This document shows, in pieces, positions 31,895 to 40,537 of a stretch of DNA of 64,000 nucleotides. The notes under the pieces are model-generated. The model did not search any database and was not told the DNA's origin. It saw only the letters and a list, made by a program, of their open reading frames with translations. Made by a program: the position numbers and the translations under genes. Positions within the stretch are counted from its first letter, which is position 1, and each line of letters begins with the position of its first letter. Source of the stretch: Flavobacterium sp. J49 (GTDB lineage: Bacteria; Bacteroidota; Bacteroidia; Flavobacteriales; Flavobacteriaceae); contig NZ_JAAQQU010000104.1 in assembly GCF_011742145.1 (NCBI RefSeq), positions 515,938 through 579,937 of the forward strand, in the 5' to 3' direction.

Positions 31895-32656
31895 ATGAGA
31901 ATTATTTCTTATAACGTAAACGGCATTCGCGCAGCCATTTCCAAAGGATTTTTAAATTGGTTGCAACAAGCCAACCCCGATATTATTTGCTTGCAGGAAA
32001 TAAAAGCCACCGAAGATCAAATTCCTTTGCTCGACGTAGAACTTTCGGGTTATCCTTATCACTATTGGTTTCCGGCTCAGAAAAAAGGGTATAGCGGTGT
32101 GGCCATTTTGTCTAAAATAAAACCCAATAATGTCGTTTTCGGAACGGGAATTGATTACATGGATTTTGAAGGCAGGAACCTTCGGGTAGATTTTGACGAT
32201 TTTTCGGTGATGAGTTTGTATTTGCCTTCGGGAACTAATATTGAGCGATTAGACCACAAGTTTATGTACATGGATGATTTTCAAAATTATGTGGACCAAT
32301 TGAAAAAAGAAATTCCGAATTTGATTATCTGTGGCGATTACAATATTTGTCACGAAGCCATAGATATTCATGACCCTATTCGCAACAAGACCGTTTCAGG
32401 ATTTTTACCCGAAGAAAGAGCTTGGTTGGACAAATTCATGAAAAGTGGTTTTATAGATACGTTCAGATTTTTCAACAAAGAGCCGCATCATTACAGTTGG
32501 TGGAGTTATCGTGCCAATGCCAGAGCCAATAACAAAGGCTGGAGAATAGATTATTGTTTGGCCGGCGAACCCTTAAAAAACAGATTGACCCGAGCGGTGA
32601 TTTTGCCTGAAGCCAAGCATTCTGACCATTGTCCGGTTTTGGTTGAAATTGATTAA
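31895..32656 (+). CDS. xth: Exodeoxyribonuclease III
   Basis: This 253-residue enzyme shows the ExoIII/AP-endonuclease pattern from end to end: SYNVNGIRAA, ICLQEIKA (Glu metal ligand), YSGVAILSK, SLYLPSG, ICGDYNICH (Asp/Asn pair) and the final SDHCPVLVEI (Asp-His). It removes abasic sites and 3' blocks in base-excision repair. A zinc-ribbon membrane-protein gene follows after nine bases. Confidence 0.96.
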   Translation: MRIISYNVNGIRAAISKGFLNWLQQANPDIICLQEIKATEDQIPLLDVELSGYPYHYWFPAQKKGYSGVAILSKIKPNNVVFGTGIDYMDFEGRNLRVDFDDFSVMSLYLPSGTNIERLDHKFMYMDDFQNYVDQLKKEIPNLIICGDYNICHEAIDIHDPIRNKTVSGFLPEERAWLDKFMKSGFIDTFRFFNKEPHHYSWWSYRANARANNKGWRIDYCLAGEPLKNRLTRAVILPEAKHSDHCPVLVEID

Positions 32657-32665
32657 ACATTAATA

Positions 32666-33265
32666 ATGAATATTAGTTGTCCAAATTGTCAGGGAGAGAA
32701 TAATCCGGAGGAAAAGTACTGCGTAATTTGCGGTAATTTATTGCCAATCAGAGAATTGGAAAAAACGGAATTGGAAAAAACAGAAGCGGTAGTATTTGGT
32801 TATAAGCCAAAGAAAAATGTACATCCCATACTATTAGTAATTTTTGTAGTTTGTTTTTGGGGTGCTTTTTTTGGAGTATACACTTTACTAAATCCGTCAG
32901 TTGATGCACTAAATCCGTCAGTTGATTTACTAAATCAGCCAGTTGATGAGGAGCTGGCCAAAGTGGCAGAGGACATGAACAGAGGTTGTCCTTTTCAGGT
33001 TGATGAAATAACGGTGTTGGTAAATGTTAAGGCATTGCCGAACAAAACCCTTCAGTACAACTACAAATTAAATGATATCACAAAAGCAGAAATCAATTTA
33101 GATACGATAAAAAAATATGTTTTCCCCAATCTTTTAAAAAACACAAGGGAGAATCCGGAAGGCCAATCATTACGAGATAAACAAGTTACCATCAAGTATA
33201 ATTACTCAGATAAAAATGGAGAACACGTTACGGAATATGTAGTTACTCCAGATATGTACAATTAA
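32666..33265 (+). CDS. Zinc-ribbon single-pass membrane protein with internal repeat
   Basis: This 199-residue protein opens with a zinc ribbon (CPNC at residue 5, CVIC at 19), then a charged linker with the repeat ELEKT-ELEKTE, and one membrane helix (about residues 53 to 72). Next comes a three-fold repeat of LNPSVDA type, and finally a soluble domain of about 100 residues that would be outside the cytoplasm. I know no family for that domain. The 21-base repeat in the DNA makes this stretch prone to length change. The gene sits between xth and an OmpA-type gene in the same direction. Confidence 0.75.
   Translation: MNISCPNCQGENNPEEKYCVICGNLLPIRELEKTELEKTEAVVFGYKPKKNVHPILLVIFVVCFWGAFFGVYTLLNPSVDALNPSVDLLNQPVDEELAKVAEDMNRGCPFQVDEITVLVNVKALPNKTLQYNYKLNDITKAEINLDTIKKYVFPNLLKNTRENPEGQSLRDKQVTIKYNYSDKNGEHVTEYVVTPDMYN
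32888..32950 (+). repeat. Three tandem 21-bp units inside the zinc-ribbon gene
   Basis: The unit CTAAATCCGTCAGTTGATNN occurs twice almost unchanged and a third time with three changes, in frame, each unit coding seven residues (LNPSVDx). It lies right after the membrane helix, so it changes only the length of a periplasmic spacer. Confidence 0.85.
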
Positions 33266-33283
33266 AATAAAACAAAATAACTT

Positions 33284-34249
33284 ATGATAAAAAGAATAAT
33301 TTTAGGAGTAGCCGCATTGACTTTGATGTCTTCTTGTGTGTCCAAAAAAATCTACAACGATTTAGAAAACAAATACACTGATTTGAAAAAAGAGAACCGC
33401 TCGCTTTCCGACGAGGTGGATGAATTGCACAAAGCCAATGCCGAGTTTGATTCGGTTAATAAATCATTGATGGCAGAATTGACCAAACTCAAAGCCGATA
33501 GAGACAAATTGCAAGCCGATTGTACGGCCACAGCTAATAATTTAAAGACTTTACAAGAATCGTATGCGGCCTTAGAGAAAAACAGCAACGATGCTTTGGA
33601 AACCAACATGAATAAAAACCGAGAGTTGTTGGCACAACTGGAGGCTAAAGAAAAAGCCTTGGCAGCTGAGCAAGACCGTTTGAATAAATTGAGAGACCAA
33701 TTGGCTTCGAGTACTCAAAGATTAAACGAATTGGAAAGCATGATTGCGGCCAAAGATGCGGCTATGAAAAAACTAAAAGATACGTTGTCAAAAGCGCTGA
33801 ATGCCTTTGAAGGTAAAGGATTGACGGTAGAAATGAAGAACGGAAAAGTGTATGTTTCTATGGAAAACAAATTGTTGTTCCAAACCGGAAGTTGGGCTGT
33901 AGGTTCAGAAGGAAGAAAAGCGGTAGTGGAAGTAGGGAAAGTATTGGCTCAGAATCCGGACATTACGGTTTTAATTGAAGGCCATACCGATAATGATAAA
34001 ATCCTTGGTAGTATTGGTGGCGGCATTGAAAGTAACTGGGATTTATCGACTAAAAGAGCTACAGCGATTGTAAATATTTTAGGAGAAAATATCGGCATTC
34101 AAAAGAAGAATTTAACCGCAGCGGGTCGTGGAGAATATGCGCCAATCATGAGTAATGATACTCCCGAAGGCAAAGCTAAGAACAGAAGAATTGAAATCAT
34201 TTTAACGCCAAAATTGGATGAGATTTCCAAAATGTTGAATGAGTTTTAA
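33284..34249 (+). CDS. OmpA-family lipoprotein with long coiled coil
   Basis: This 321-residue lipoprotein (signal ending LMSSC) has a coiled-coil region from about residue 25 to 170, rich in Leu, Glu, Lys and Ala with heptad spacing. It is followed by a peptidoglycan-binding OmpA C-terminal domain with VLIEGHTDND, NWDLSTKRATAIVNIL and GKAKNRRIEIIL. The Asp and Arg in TDN and NRR are the usual diaminopimelate-binding residues. It probably spans from outer membrane to cell wall. A strong terminator follows. Confidence 0.92.
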   Translation: MIKRIILGVAALTLMSSCVSKKIYNDLENKYTDLKKENRSLSDEVDELHKANAEFDSVNKSLMAELTKLKADRDKLQADCTATANNLKTLQESYAALEKNSNDALETNMNKNRELLAQLEAKEKALAAEQDRLNKLRDQLASSTQRLNELESMIAAKDAAMKKLKDTLSKALNAFEGKGLTVEMKNGKVYVSMENKLLFQTGSWAVGSEGRKAVVEVGKVLAQNPDITVLIEGHTDNDKILGSIGGGIESNWDLSTKRATAIVNILGENIGIQKKNLTAAGRGEYAPIMSNDTPEGKAKNRRIEIILTPKLDEISKMLNEF

Positions 34250-34274
34250 AATGATAATACGGATACCGTGCATC

Positions 34275-34304
34275 AAAGGTTCTAATTTATTTAGAACCTT
34301 TTTT
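34275..34304 (+). terminator. Intrinsic terminator after the OmpA-type gene
   Basis: AAAGGTTCTAA pairs with TTAGAACCTTT around a five-base loop, then a T-run. Confidence 0.88.
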
Positions 34305-34360
34305 GTTCTCAACGTTTCCAAAAAATGTGTTAATCGGGCAAAATTACGCCTACAATATTT

Positions 34361-34368
34361 TACTTTTG
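34361..34368 (+). promoter_or_regulatory. -7 element TACTTTTG of the Tas-like reductase gene
   Basis: A full TAnnTTTG match 21 bases before the chosen ATG. It decides the start, because a start 87 bases upstream would lie before this promoter. Confidence 0.6.
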
Positions 34369-34389
34369 CACAGCGAAAAAGCAATACCA

Positions 34390-35424
34390 ATGAACTACAC
34401 TACTTTACCGAATACCAATATCAAAGTCAGCAAAGTCTGTTTGGGCACCATGACTTTTGGGGAACAAAACACCGAAAGCGATGCGCATGCCCAATTGAGT
34501 TATGCCGTTGAAAAAGGCATTAATTTCATTGACACAGCAGAAATGTATCCGATAGCAGCGCGACAAGCCACATTGGGATTGACGGAAAAGTATATTGGAA
34601 GCTGGTTAAAGAAGTTAGGGAAACGGGATGATTTGGTAATTGCTACTAAAATCGCCGGACCCAATCGCGGGATGGAATACATTCGCCAACCATTGAATTT
34701 CTCAAAGAAAAACATCCACGAAGCGGTTGAATTGAGTTTGAAAAACCTGCAAATCGATTATATCGATTTGTACCAAATGCATTGGCCTGAACGCGTGATG
34801 AACATGTTTGGCCAGCGCGGAATTTCAAAAATAGACCAACAATGGCAAGACAATTTCTTTGAAGTATTGAACGTTTATGATGGTTTAATCAAAGAAGGGA
34901 AGATTAAGCACATTGGCGTTTCTAACGAGAATCCGTATGGGGTGATGAAGTTTTTAAATGAAAGCGAAAAACACAATTTACCCAGAATTGCCACCATTCA
35001 AAATCCGTATTCTTTATTGAACCGTTTGTTTGAAGTAGGTTTGTCGGAGATTTGTTTGCGGGAAAATGTAGGATTGATGGCTTATTCGCCTTTGGCCTTC
35101 AGTTTCTTGACCGGAAAGCATTTGAACAGTATTCAGCCTTCTTCAAGATTAGGGTTGTTTCCGCAGTTTACCCGATATTCGAATGAAAATTGTTATAAAG
35201 CGACCAAACTGTACCAAGAATTAGCACAAGACAACGGATTAACGTTAACCCAAATGGCTTTGGCTTTTGTAAACCAACAAGAATTTGTGATGTCGACTAT
35301 TATCGGAGCTACTACAATGGAACAACTTCAGGAGAATATTGCGGCTTTTGAAGTGCGACTGTCTCCCGAGGTTATTGCAGGGATTAACAAAATACAAGCG
35401 GTATTTCCTGATCCTGCGCCTTAA
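34390..35424 (+). CDS. Tas-like NADP-dependent aldo/keto reductase
   Basis: The start at MNYTTLPNTNIKVSKV follows a promoter and matches the family N-terminus. The 344-residue protein closely follows E. coli Tas: CLGTMTFGEQNTESDAHAQL, INFIDTAEMYP (catalytic Asp and Tyr), IATKIAGPNRGMEYIR (catalytic Lys), DLYQMHWPERVMNMFGQRG (catalytic His) and IIGATTMEQLQENI. The physiological substrate of Tas is not settled. Its end overlaps the end of the convergent L,D-transpeptidase-like gene by four bases. Confidence 0.92.
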   Translation: MNYTTLPNTNIKVSKVCLGTMTFGEQNTESDAHAQLSYAVEKGINFIDTAEMYPIAARQATLGLTEKYIGSWLKKLGKRDDLVIATKIAGPNRGMEYIRQPLNFSKKNIHEAVELSLKNLQIDYIDLYQMHWPERVMNMFGQRGISKIDQQWQDNFFEVLNVYDGLIKEGKIKHIGVSNENPYGVMKFLNESEKHNLPRIATIQNPYSLLNRLFEVGLSEICLRENVGLMAYSPLAFSFLTGKHLNSIQPSSRLGLFPQFTRYSNENCYKATKLYQELAQDNGLTLTQMALAFVNQQEFVMSTIIGATTMEQLQENIAAFEVRLSPEVIAGINKIQAVFPDPAP

Positions 35425-36044
35425 TAGTAAATGGCTAAAAGGATTTTCTTCTCCGAATTATCCAGTATTTTTTCAAGTCTGTTGAAGTATTTTTCATTGA
35501 CCATCGGACAACCTAAACTGTTACAAATCGGTTCAGCTTGAGGTTCATAAGGAACTTTACTGTAATAATGCAATACAATATACCGTTCAAAAGCCTTGTC
35601 ATTGGTTTGGCCCAATCCGTATAACTTATACGCTTTTCCAAACTTCCCTACATAATGATGTCCTATGGCATATTTTCCCAAAGATGTAGTGTTGGAATTG
35701 GGGATATTGCTAAATTTAAGTTGGTTCTCTATACCGGTTTCCGAACCGGAACCATGGGCTACCAAGCCTTGGTCTGTAATTTTATTTTCTTTTAAATTGT
35801 AAACAAAAAAACGAGGCTGACCCGAATTGATTTTCATGTCAATCAAGAAAGCGATTTCACTATTGTATTCGCTTTTATTTTTGACAAAGGTTTTGAGACT
35901 GTCCGCTTGCTGCTTTAGTCTTTGATGGATAGTGTTGTCTGATGTCACCTCAAGTACATGGGTTTTAAAAGTTTTTTGGGAAACAAAATGATAACCGAAA
36001 AACAAAGCTGCCAGGGTAAAACAGCCCAGAAATATTTTCTTCAT
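35421..36044 (-). CDS. Murein L,D-transpeptidase catalytic-domain family protein
   Basis: This 207-residue protein has an N-terminal membrane anchor or signal (residues 1 to 22), a helical stretch, and a YkuD-related catalytic core. The core shows LIDMKINSGQPRFFVYNLKE, AHGSGSETG, SLGKYAIG, YIVLHYYSKV and NSLGCPMVNEKY. The His and Cys in the last two are the expected catalytic residues. Such enzymes act on peptidoglycan or tether proteins to it. It follows the sugar-dehydrogenase gene by five bases on the same strand. Confidence 0.87.
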   Translation of the reverse strand: MKKIFLGCFTLAALFFGYHFVSQKTFKTHVLEVTSDNTIHQRLKQQADSLKTFVKNKSEYNSEIAFLIDMKINSGQPRFFVYNLKENKITDQGLVAHGSGSETGIENQLKFSNIPNSNTTSLGKYAIGHHYVGKFGKAYKLYGLGQTNDKAFERYIVLHYYSKVPYEPQAEPICNSLGCPMVNEKYFNRLEKILDNSEKKILLAIYY

Positions 36045-36049
36045 ACCTG

Positions 36050-37423
36050 TTATTCCACAGCCAATTTAGATTGAAATAACTTTCCGGTTTGGTTTATTAT
36101 GGTTACCAAATATATGCCTTTCGAAATACCTGAAACGTTTACAGCGTTGATTTCAGTTTCATTAAGCTTTTGGGTATGGATTACTTTTCCGGTCAAATCG
36201 ATTATTTTTAAAGAATCAAGCGCAAGTAAAGAACTGTTTTTCAGAAAAAAAGTATCATTGGCCGGATTGGGATAAAGGCTCAAACCATTTTGGCTGAAAT
36301 CATCTGTAGCTAATGAGGTATCAATTAATTTGTAAATAGTACCGCCATTAAGCACATACAATTCGCCGTCTTTGTCTTCTCCGAAGGTTGTGATTACACC
36401 ACTGGCATTGTAACCCCAAGTAATGTTCCCGCCGGCATCAACCCATCCGATTTCTGCAGTGCAATAATCGGCAAAAATATATTTGTTGGCAAAATTAGGG
36501 AAAGCCGTTCCGGTATAAAAATAACCACCGGTAATAGAACATCTTCCTGTTGAACCATGAGTATAAACAGCGATAGGAGCTACGGTATTTGCATAAGTCG
36601 GGCAACCACCGGAGTTGTCATAAGCCACGTTGCCTTCGTAACATCGCCAACCGAAATTTAATCCTGTATTTGGCAATGGATTGGCTGTTTTGTTTATTTC
36701 TTCTATGGCATTCTGACCTACATCAGCAGTCCATAAATCACCATTCAAACGGTTGAAAGAGAATTTCCAAGGGTTTCGCAAGCCAATCGCCCAAATCTCA
36801 TCATTACCGGCCACTCCTACATAAGGATTGGTTGGCGGAATACCATAAGGCGAAGCCGAATCGACATCTATGCGCAACATTTTGCCCAGATTTTCATTGA
36901 TATTTTGTGCACGATTACCCGGATCACCACCGCTACCACCATCACCCATACCGATATACAAATATCCGTCGGGGCCAAATTTTATAGATCCGCCATTGTG
37001 AGTCGAATAAGGCTGAGCAACCGTTAATAACACAGCACCACTTGTAGCATCTGCTACATTAGGGTCTGCAGAAACACTGTAACGGGCAATTACGGTAGCG
37101 CCATCACCGGCACGGGTATAATTGACATAGAAATAACCATTGGTAGCATAATTAGGATGAAAGGCCAAGCCCAACAAACCTCTTTCGCCACCGGAGACTA
37201 TAACAGTACTCAAATTTATGAAAGGAGTCGTATTAACTGTGCCATTGGCATTAACAATTCGGATTAAACCGCCTTGTTGCACCACAAACAGTCGGGCATC
37301 ATTCGCCGGATGGGCTATTTCAACCGGAGAAGAAAAGCCGGTAGCAAAACTTTGTAATCCGATGGTTTGCGCAAAAGATGTAATCGTCAGAAGGCCAAAA
37401 ACAAGAGGTAGAATTTTTTTCAT
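36050..37423 (-). CDS. T9SS-exported glucose/sorbosone-type sugar dehydrogenase
   Basis: This 457-residue protein has a Sec signal peptide (cleaved near SFAQ), a six-bladed propeller of the soluble glucose/sorbosone dehydrogenase type (ERGLLGLAFHPNYATNGYFY, STHNGGSIKFGPDGYLYIGM, IWAIGLRNPWKFSFN) and a C-terminal type IX secretion sorting domain. That domain runs from LSLYPNPANDTFFL to GIYLVTIINQTGKLFQSKLA. Homologues use PQQ or act on sugar alcohols, but the cofactor cannot be confirmed here. The sorting domain means export across the outer membrane, typical of gliding Flavobacteriia. Confidence 0.93.
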   Translation of the reverse strand: MKKILPLVFGLLTITSFAQTIGLQSFATGFSSPVEIAHPANDARLFVVQQGGLIRIVNANGTVNTTPFINLSTVIVSGGERGLLGLAFHPNYATNGYFYVNYTRAGDGATVIARYSVSADPNVADATSGAVLLTVAQPYSTHNGGSIKFGPDGYLYIGMGDGGSGGDPGNRAQNINENLGKMLRIDVDSASPYGIPPTNPYVGVAGNDEIWAIGLRNPWKFSFNRLNGDLWTADVGQNAIEEINKTANPLPNTGLNFGWRCYEGNVAYDNSGGCPTYANTVAPIAVYTHGSTGRCSITGGYFYTGTAFPNFANKYIFADYCTAEIGWVDAGGNITWGYNASGVITTFGEDKDGELYVLNGGTIYKLIDTSLATDDFSQNGLSLYPNPANDTFFLKNSSLLALDSLKIIDLTGKVIHTQKLNETEINAVNVSGISKGIYLVTIINQTGKLFQSKLAVE

Positions 37424-37480
37424 AGCTAATAGGTTTTTGGTAAAGTTAAAAATAAAAGCGTTACAATCAAAGGGTTATAA

Positions 37481-37512
37481 AAAAAACGCAACCGGTAAAG
37501 ATTGCGTTTTTT
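37481..37512 (-). terminator. Terminator downstream of the OmpA-N-terminal protein gene
   Basis: AAAAAACGCAA pairs with TTGCGTTTTTT around a ten-base loop; T-runs on both strands, best placed for the minus-strand gene that ends 13 bases away. Confidence 0.82.
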
Positions 37513-37524
37513 AAATGTGTAACA

Positions 37525-38844
37525 TCAATTCAGTTGCTGCAAGGCCGTTTTAAATTCGGCCACTGACGTTTTTTGGAGGTCTAAACCAACACTGGTATTT
37601 TTATCAATTACGATTTCTTTTACGGCAAAATAAACTTCATTATCTATACAACTAAATGCCATGAGCGTGGCTTTTTTGCCTGCCGGAATTCCACCCAAGA
37701 CCAGTTTGTTGTTTTTATCGATATGACCCGACATGATTGAATTGATATCTTTGAAAACCAATCTGATTTCGGGTTTGTATTTCATGTCGACATCGACAAA
37801 CAAATCCGTTTTGTCAGCCACATCATAGAATCGGTCGCAGTTAATCCAACCTAATTTTGTGGATTTTAGAATGGTGTTACTTATGGCACTTACTTTCTCA
37901 GCATCAGTGGTCGCTCTTTTAAAAGATTTTTTGGTCCTTGTTTCGCTATAAATCGTATCTCTCTGTTTTATTCCGTCCTGATAAAAAACCGCATAGCTAG
38001 ACCAAGTTTCTTCTTCGGTCACTATACCATTGTCGTTTGTACTCCAATCAACACTTTTGTCTTCTTTAGGATAGCCATAAAAAGTTTGCATGTCGCTTGG
38101 GTTGTTTTTTGAAGCCATTTCGAGGGTCATTTCTGTGCCTTTTTTCAATTGCAATTCTTCGCCTTTAGAAGTGGCTTTGATAAAAATCATTCCACCACTT
38201 TCGAGCATTATACCATCAGACATGGTATGTAAATTGGCGGCCAAAGCCTCCGATTTTTGGTAGAATTCTTGCAGCTCAATATCAATTTTACCAATTGCAT
38301 ATTTGCCATTGGGTTTCATCAAAGAATTTTTCGGAATGGTAATTTTAGTGCCTTCTTTTCCGGTAATTGCGATGATCTCATTGGATTTTCCGGTGAAGAA
38401 TTGGCTTTCCTTTTTCAGTTGATTAAAAATGGTGTTGGTGTATTCTTTTTCAGCGAAGGTAAAAGTAATTTCCACTCTACGGTTTTGCTGTTTGCCTTTG
38501 TCACTCGCATTTTCGGCTACCGGTTTGTTTTCGCCCTCAAATTTCAATTCGATTTTTTCCGCCGGAATGCCTTTGGCTACCAAATAATTCAACACTTCGT
38601 TAGCCCTGTTTTTAGACAAAGTGATGTTGTATTTTGAATCGCCGTCGGCATCGGTGTTGCCATTCAACTCGACCGATTTTAATTGACTCAAATCCAATTT
38701 GGAAACCACTTCTTCCAGTTTTGCCTTTGTATTAGCGGTCAAAACGAATTGGTCATAGTCAAAGAGAACAGTTTCTTTTTGGTTTTGAGCCAGAGCCAAT
38801 TGGCACAAACAAACCCAAAGGAGTATTTGAAAGGTGTTTTTCAT
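37525..38844 (-). CDS. Exported protein with N-terminal OmpA domain and unknown C-terminal part
   Basis: This 439-residue protein has a signal peptide (ending ALAQ), and the OmpA-like domain comes first (residues about 25 to 130, with LNGNTDADGDSKYNITLSKN and QQNRRVEITF) rather than at the C-terminus as usual. The remaining 300 residues are beta-rich and unassigned; segments include GTKITIPKNSLMKPNG and FAVKEIVIDKNTSVG. The order of domains is unusual. It is followed two bases upstream by the MuiA-like gene on the same strand, so the two are probably coexpressed. Confidence 0.85.
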   Translation of the reverse strand: MKNTFQILLWVCLCQLALAQNQKETVLFDYDQFVLTANTKAKLEEVVSKLDLSQLKSVELNGNTDADGDSKYNITLSKNRANEVLNYLVAKGIPAEKIELKFEGENKPVAENASDKGKQQNRRVEITFTFAEKEYTNTIFNQLKKESQFFTGKSNEIIAITGKEGTKITIPKNSLMKPNGKYAIGKIDIELQEFYQKSEALAANLHTMSDGIMLESGGMIFIKATSKGEELQLKKGTEMTLEMASKNNPSDMQTFYGYPKEDKSVDWSTNDNGIVTEEETWSSYAVFYQDGIKQRDTIYSETRTKKSFKRATTDAEKVSAISNTILKSTKLGWINCDRFYDVADKTDLFVDVDMKYKPEIRLVFKDINSIMSGHIDKNNKLVLGGIPAGKKATLMAFSCIDNEVYFAVKEIVIDKNTSVGLDLQKTSVAEFKTALQQLN

Positions 38845-38846
38845 AG

Positions 38847-40466
38847 TTATAAATTACCAATGATTTTGTCTTTAGGATATTTGACTTTGTAACTGATTCG
38901 GACTTTCTTGGTTTCGTTGGGTTGCAACTTCAAATCCCACGTTAGGATGCCGGTTTCGGTGTTGATTTTGGCACCGCTGCTTTCGGTCAATTCAATTTCA
39001 ATGTCTTTGTCCGGACTCAACGGATATTGGTCTTTCAACAACATGCCTGCGGCTTCTTTTTTGTTGTTTCTAATGGTAATATCGAAAGTAAAGGTTTGTT
39101 CTTTTTTGGAAGACAAGAAACGGGTTCCCGATTTGTCTACCACTTTTTCGCGTTTGATGGAAATCTTTTTGTCTCTTCCCATGCTCAAATTCAAAGTGTC
39201 CGAAGTTTGGTTCGGATTAATTGTGGTTTTGCCCACATACAATCCTTCGAAGATGATGTTGGCATCGCCAGGTAACAAATTGTATTTGGAATAGTCGCTG
39301 ATTTCGGCCAAAAGAAACGCTTCTTTTTCTACCCTTGGCACGGCATAATATTTATAAGTCGCCGGCAATTGGATGTCTTTCAAAGCCACGCTGTGCGGTT
39401 TGTTATTGGACAAAATATCATAGGGAATGTCGATGTCGAAGGAAACATTGAGTTGGTTTTCAACGATGTTGGCGCCGACAGTACTGTAGGCAGCGGCACT
39501 TATTTTATCCTTTTTGGCAGAATATCCTTGGGTAACTACAACCTCTTGTAACATATTTGATTTTAAATCGCCACTTCTGTAATTTCTATCGTCATAAATA
39601 TTTCCATATCTCAAAAACCACGCACTCAACAACGGCGCTTGATTGTTCTGATTGGGGTTGCCCGAAGACAAAGTCAGCTTTACTTTTTTCCAGTCGATGC
39701 CGGTGTTTTGCACTACTTGTGCTTTGTACATCATATTGATGGGTGATGTAATATTTTCGGCACGTAAGTCGTAAAATGGCACCCAAGAAGCGGAATTGGT
39801 GAGGTAATTAATGTCTAAATTCACGGCACCGGCAAGATCATTCATAACTTGTACAATCAGTTTTCCTCTCGAGTTTTTGTCTTCTTTTTGAGTGTTGATT
39901 TCGAGTTTGTCGTTGAGGTTTTTGAGTTTGGCTTTGAGCTTGGTTTCCTTTTCATTCAAGCTTACAATGATATTGTCCATTTCCATGCGTTTGGTTTTGT
40001 AGTAGTCCACCAGTTTCATCAACTCGGCGACGTTTAAACCTGAATTGGCACCACCAACATTTTGATTAGCATCCAAAAGCGCTATGGCTTGTTGGTTGGA
40101 GTAGGTTTCAATTTGGATTTTCTTGATTTCTTTGTTGACCAAAGCAATACTGTCGCGCACTTTTTTAATCACCGGATTGGTTTCGTCAATTTCGTATTCT
40201 GAAATGTAATTCTGGGTAAACTGAACGGATAAAACCGTTACCGAACTCGGAGCGCCAATCTGGACCGTACTTTCATTCAAGTAATCGGCCACATTTTTGA
40301 TGACAATTTCACTCGTTCCGGCCGGCAAATTGACCGAAGTGGTTTGGGATAATTCGGCCGCGTTGAAATACACTGTAGCGGCTTTGATTTTGGCAGTAGT
40401 GAAAATGGGTTTTTGGGCAAAACCAACGGCAGTAACCCAAAAGGCTAACAAGAAGAGTCTTTTCAT
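38847..40466 (-). CDS. MuiA-like protein (DUF4140/DUF4139)
   Basis: This 539-residue exported protein has a signal peptide (ending GFAQ), an N-terminal DUF4140 part (AAELSQTTSVNLPAGTSEIV), a coiled coil (about residues 105 to 205) and a DUF4139 beta-rich domain from YLTNSASWVPFYDLRA to the end. These features match the mucoidy-inhibitor MuiA family, whose function is poorly known. Between the first strands of DUF4139 lies LQEVVVTQGYSAKKDKISAA, which looks like the start of a SusC-type TonB plug; see the findings. It probably forms a unit with the following OmpA-N-terminal gene. Confidence 0.87.
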   Translation of the reverse strand: MKRLFLLAFWVTAVGFAQKPIFTTAKIKAATVYFNAAELSQTTSVNLPAGTSEIVIKNVADYLNESTVQIGAPSSVTVLSVQFTQNYISEYEIDETNPVIKKVRDSIALVNKEIKKIQIETYSNQQAIALLDANQNVGGANSGLNVAELMKLVDYYKTKRMEMDNIIVSLNEKETKLKAKLKNLNDKLEINTQKEDKNSRGKLIVQVMNDLAGAVNLDINYLTNSASWVPFYDLRAENITSPINMMYKAQVVQNTGIDWKKVKLTLSSGNPNQNNQAPLLSAWFLRYGNIYDDRNYRSGDLKSNMLQEVVVTQGYSAKKDKISAAAYSTVGANIVENQLNVSFDIDIPYDILSNNKPHSVALKDIQLPATYKYYAVPRVEKEAFLLAEISDYSKYNLLPGDANIIFEGLYVGKTTINPNQTSDTLNLSMGRDKKISIKREKVVDKSGTRFLSSKKEQTFTFDITIRNNKKEAAGMLLKDQYPLSPDKDIEIELTESSGAKINTETGILTWDLKLQPNETKKVRISYKVKYPKDKIIGNL

Positions 40467-40537
40467 GATAATTAAATTAAGGTCATACTACTGAGAGTAG
40501 TTATAACGCAAAAAGGTTGGATTTAGTATGAAATTTT

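Noticed and set aside
34303-34389. Upstream start of the Tas-like gene
   Set aside because: It lies before the -7 element and at the end of a terminator; the shorter form matches the family.
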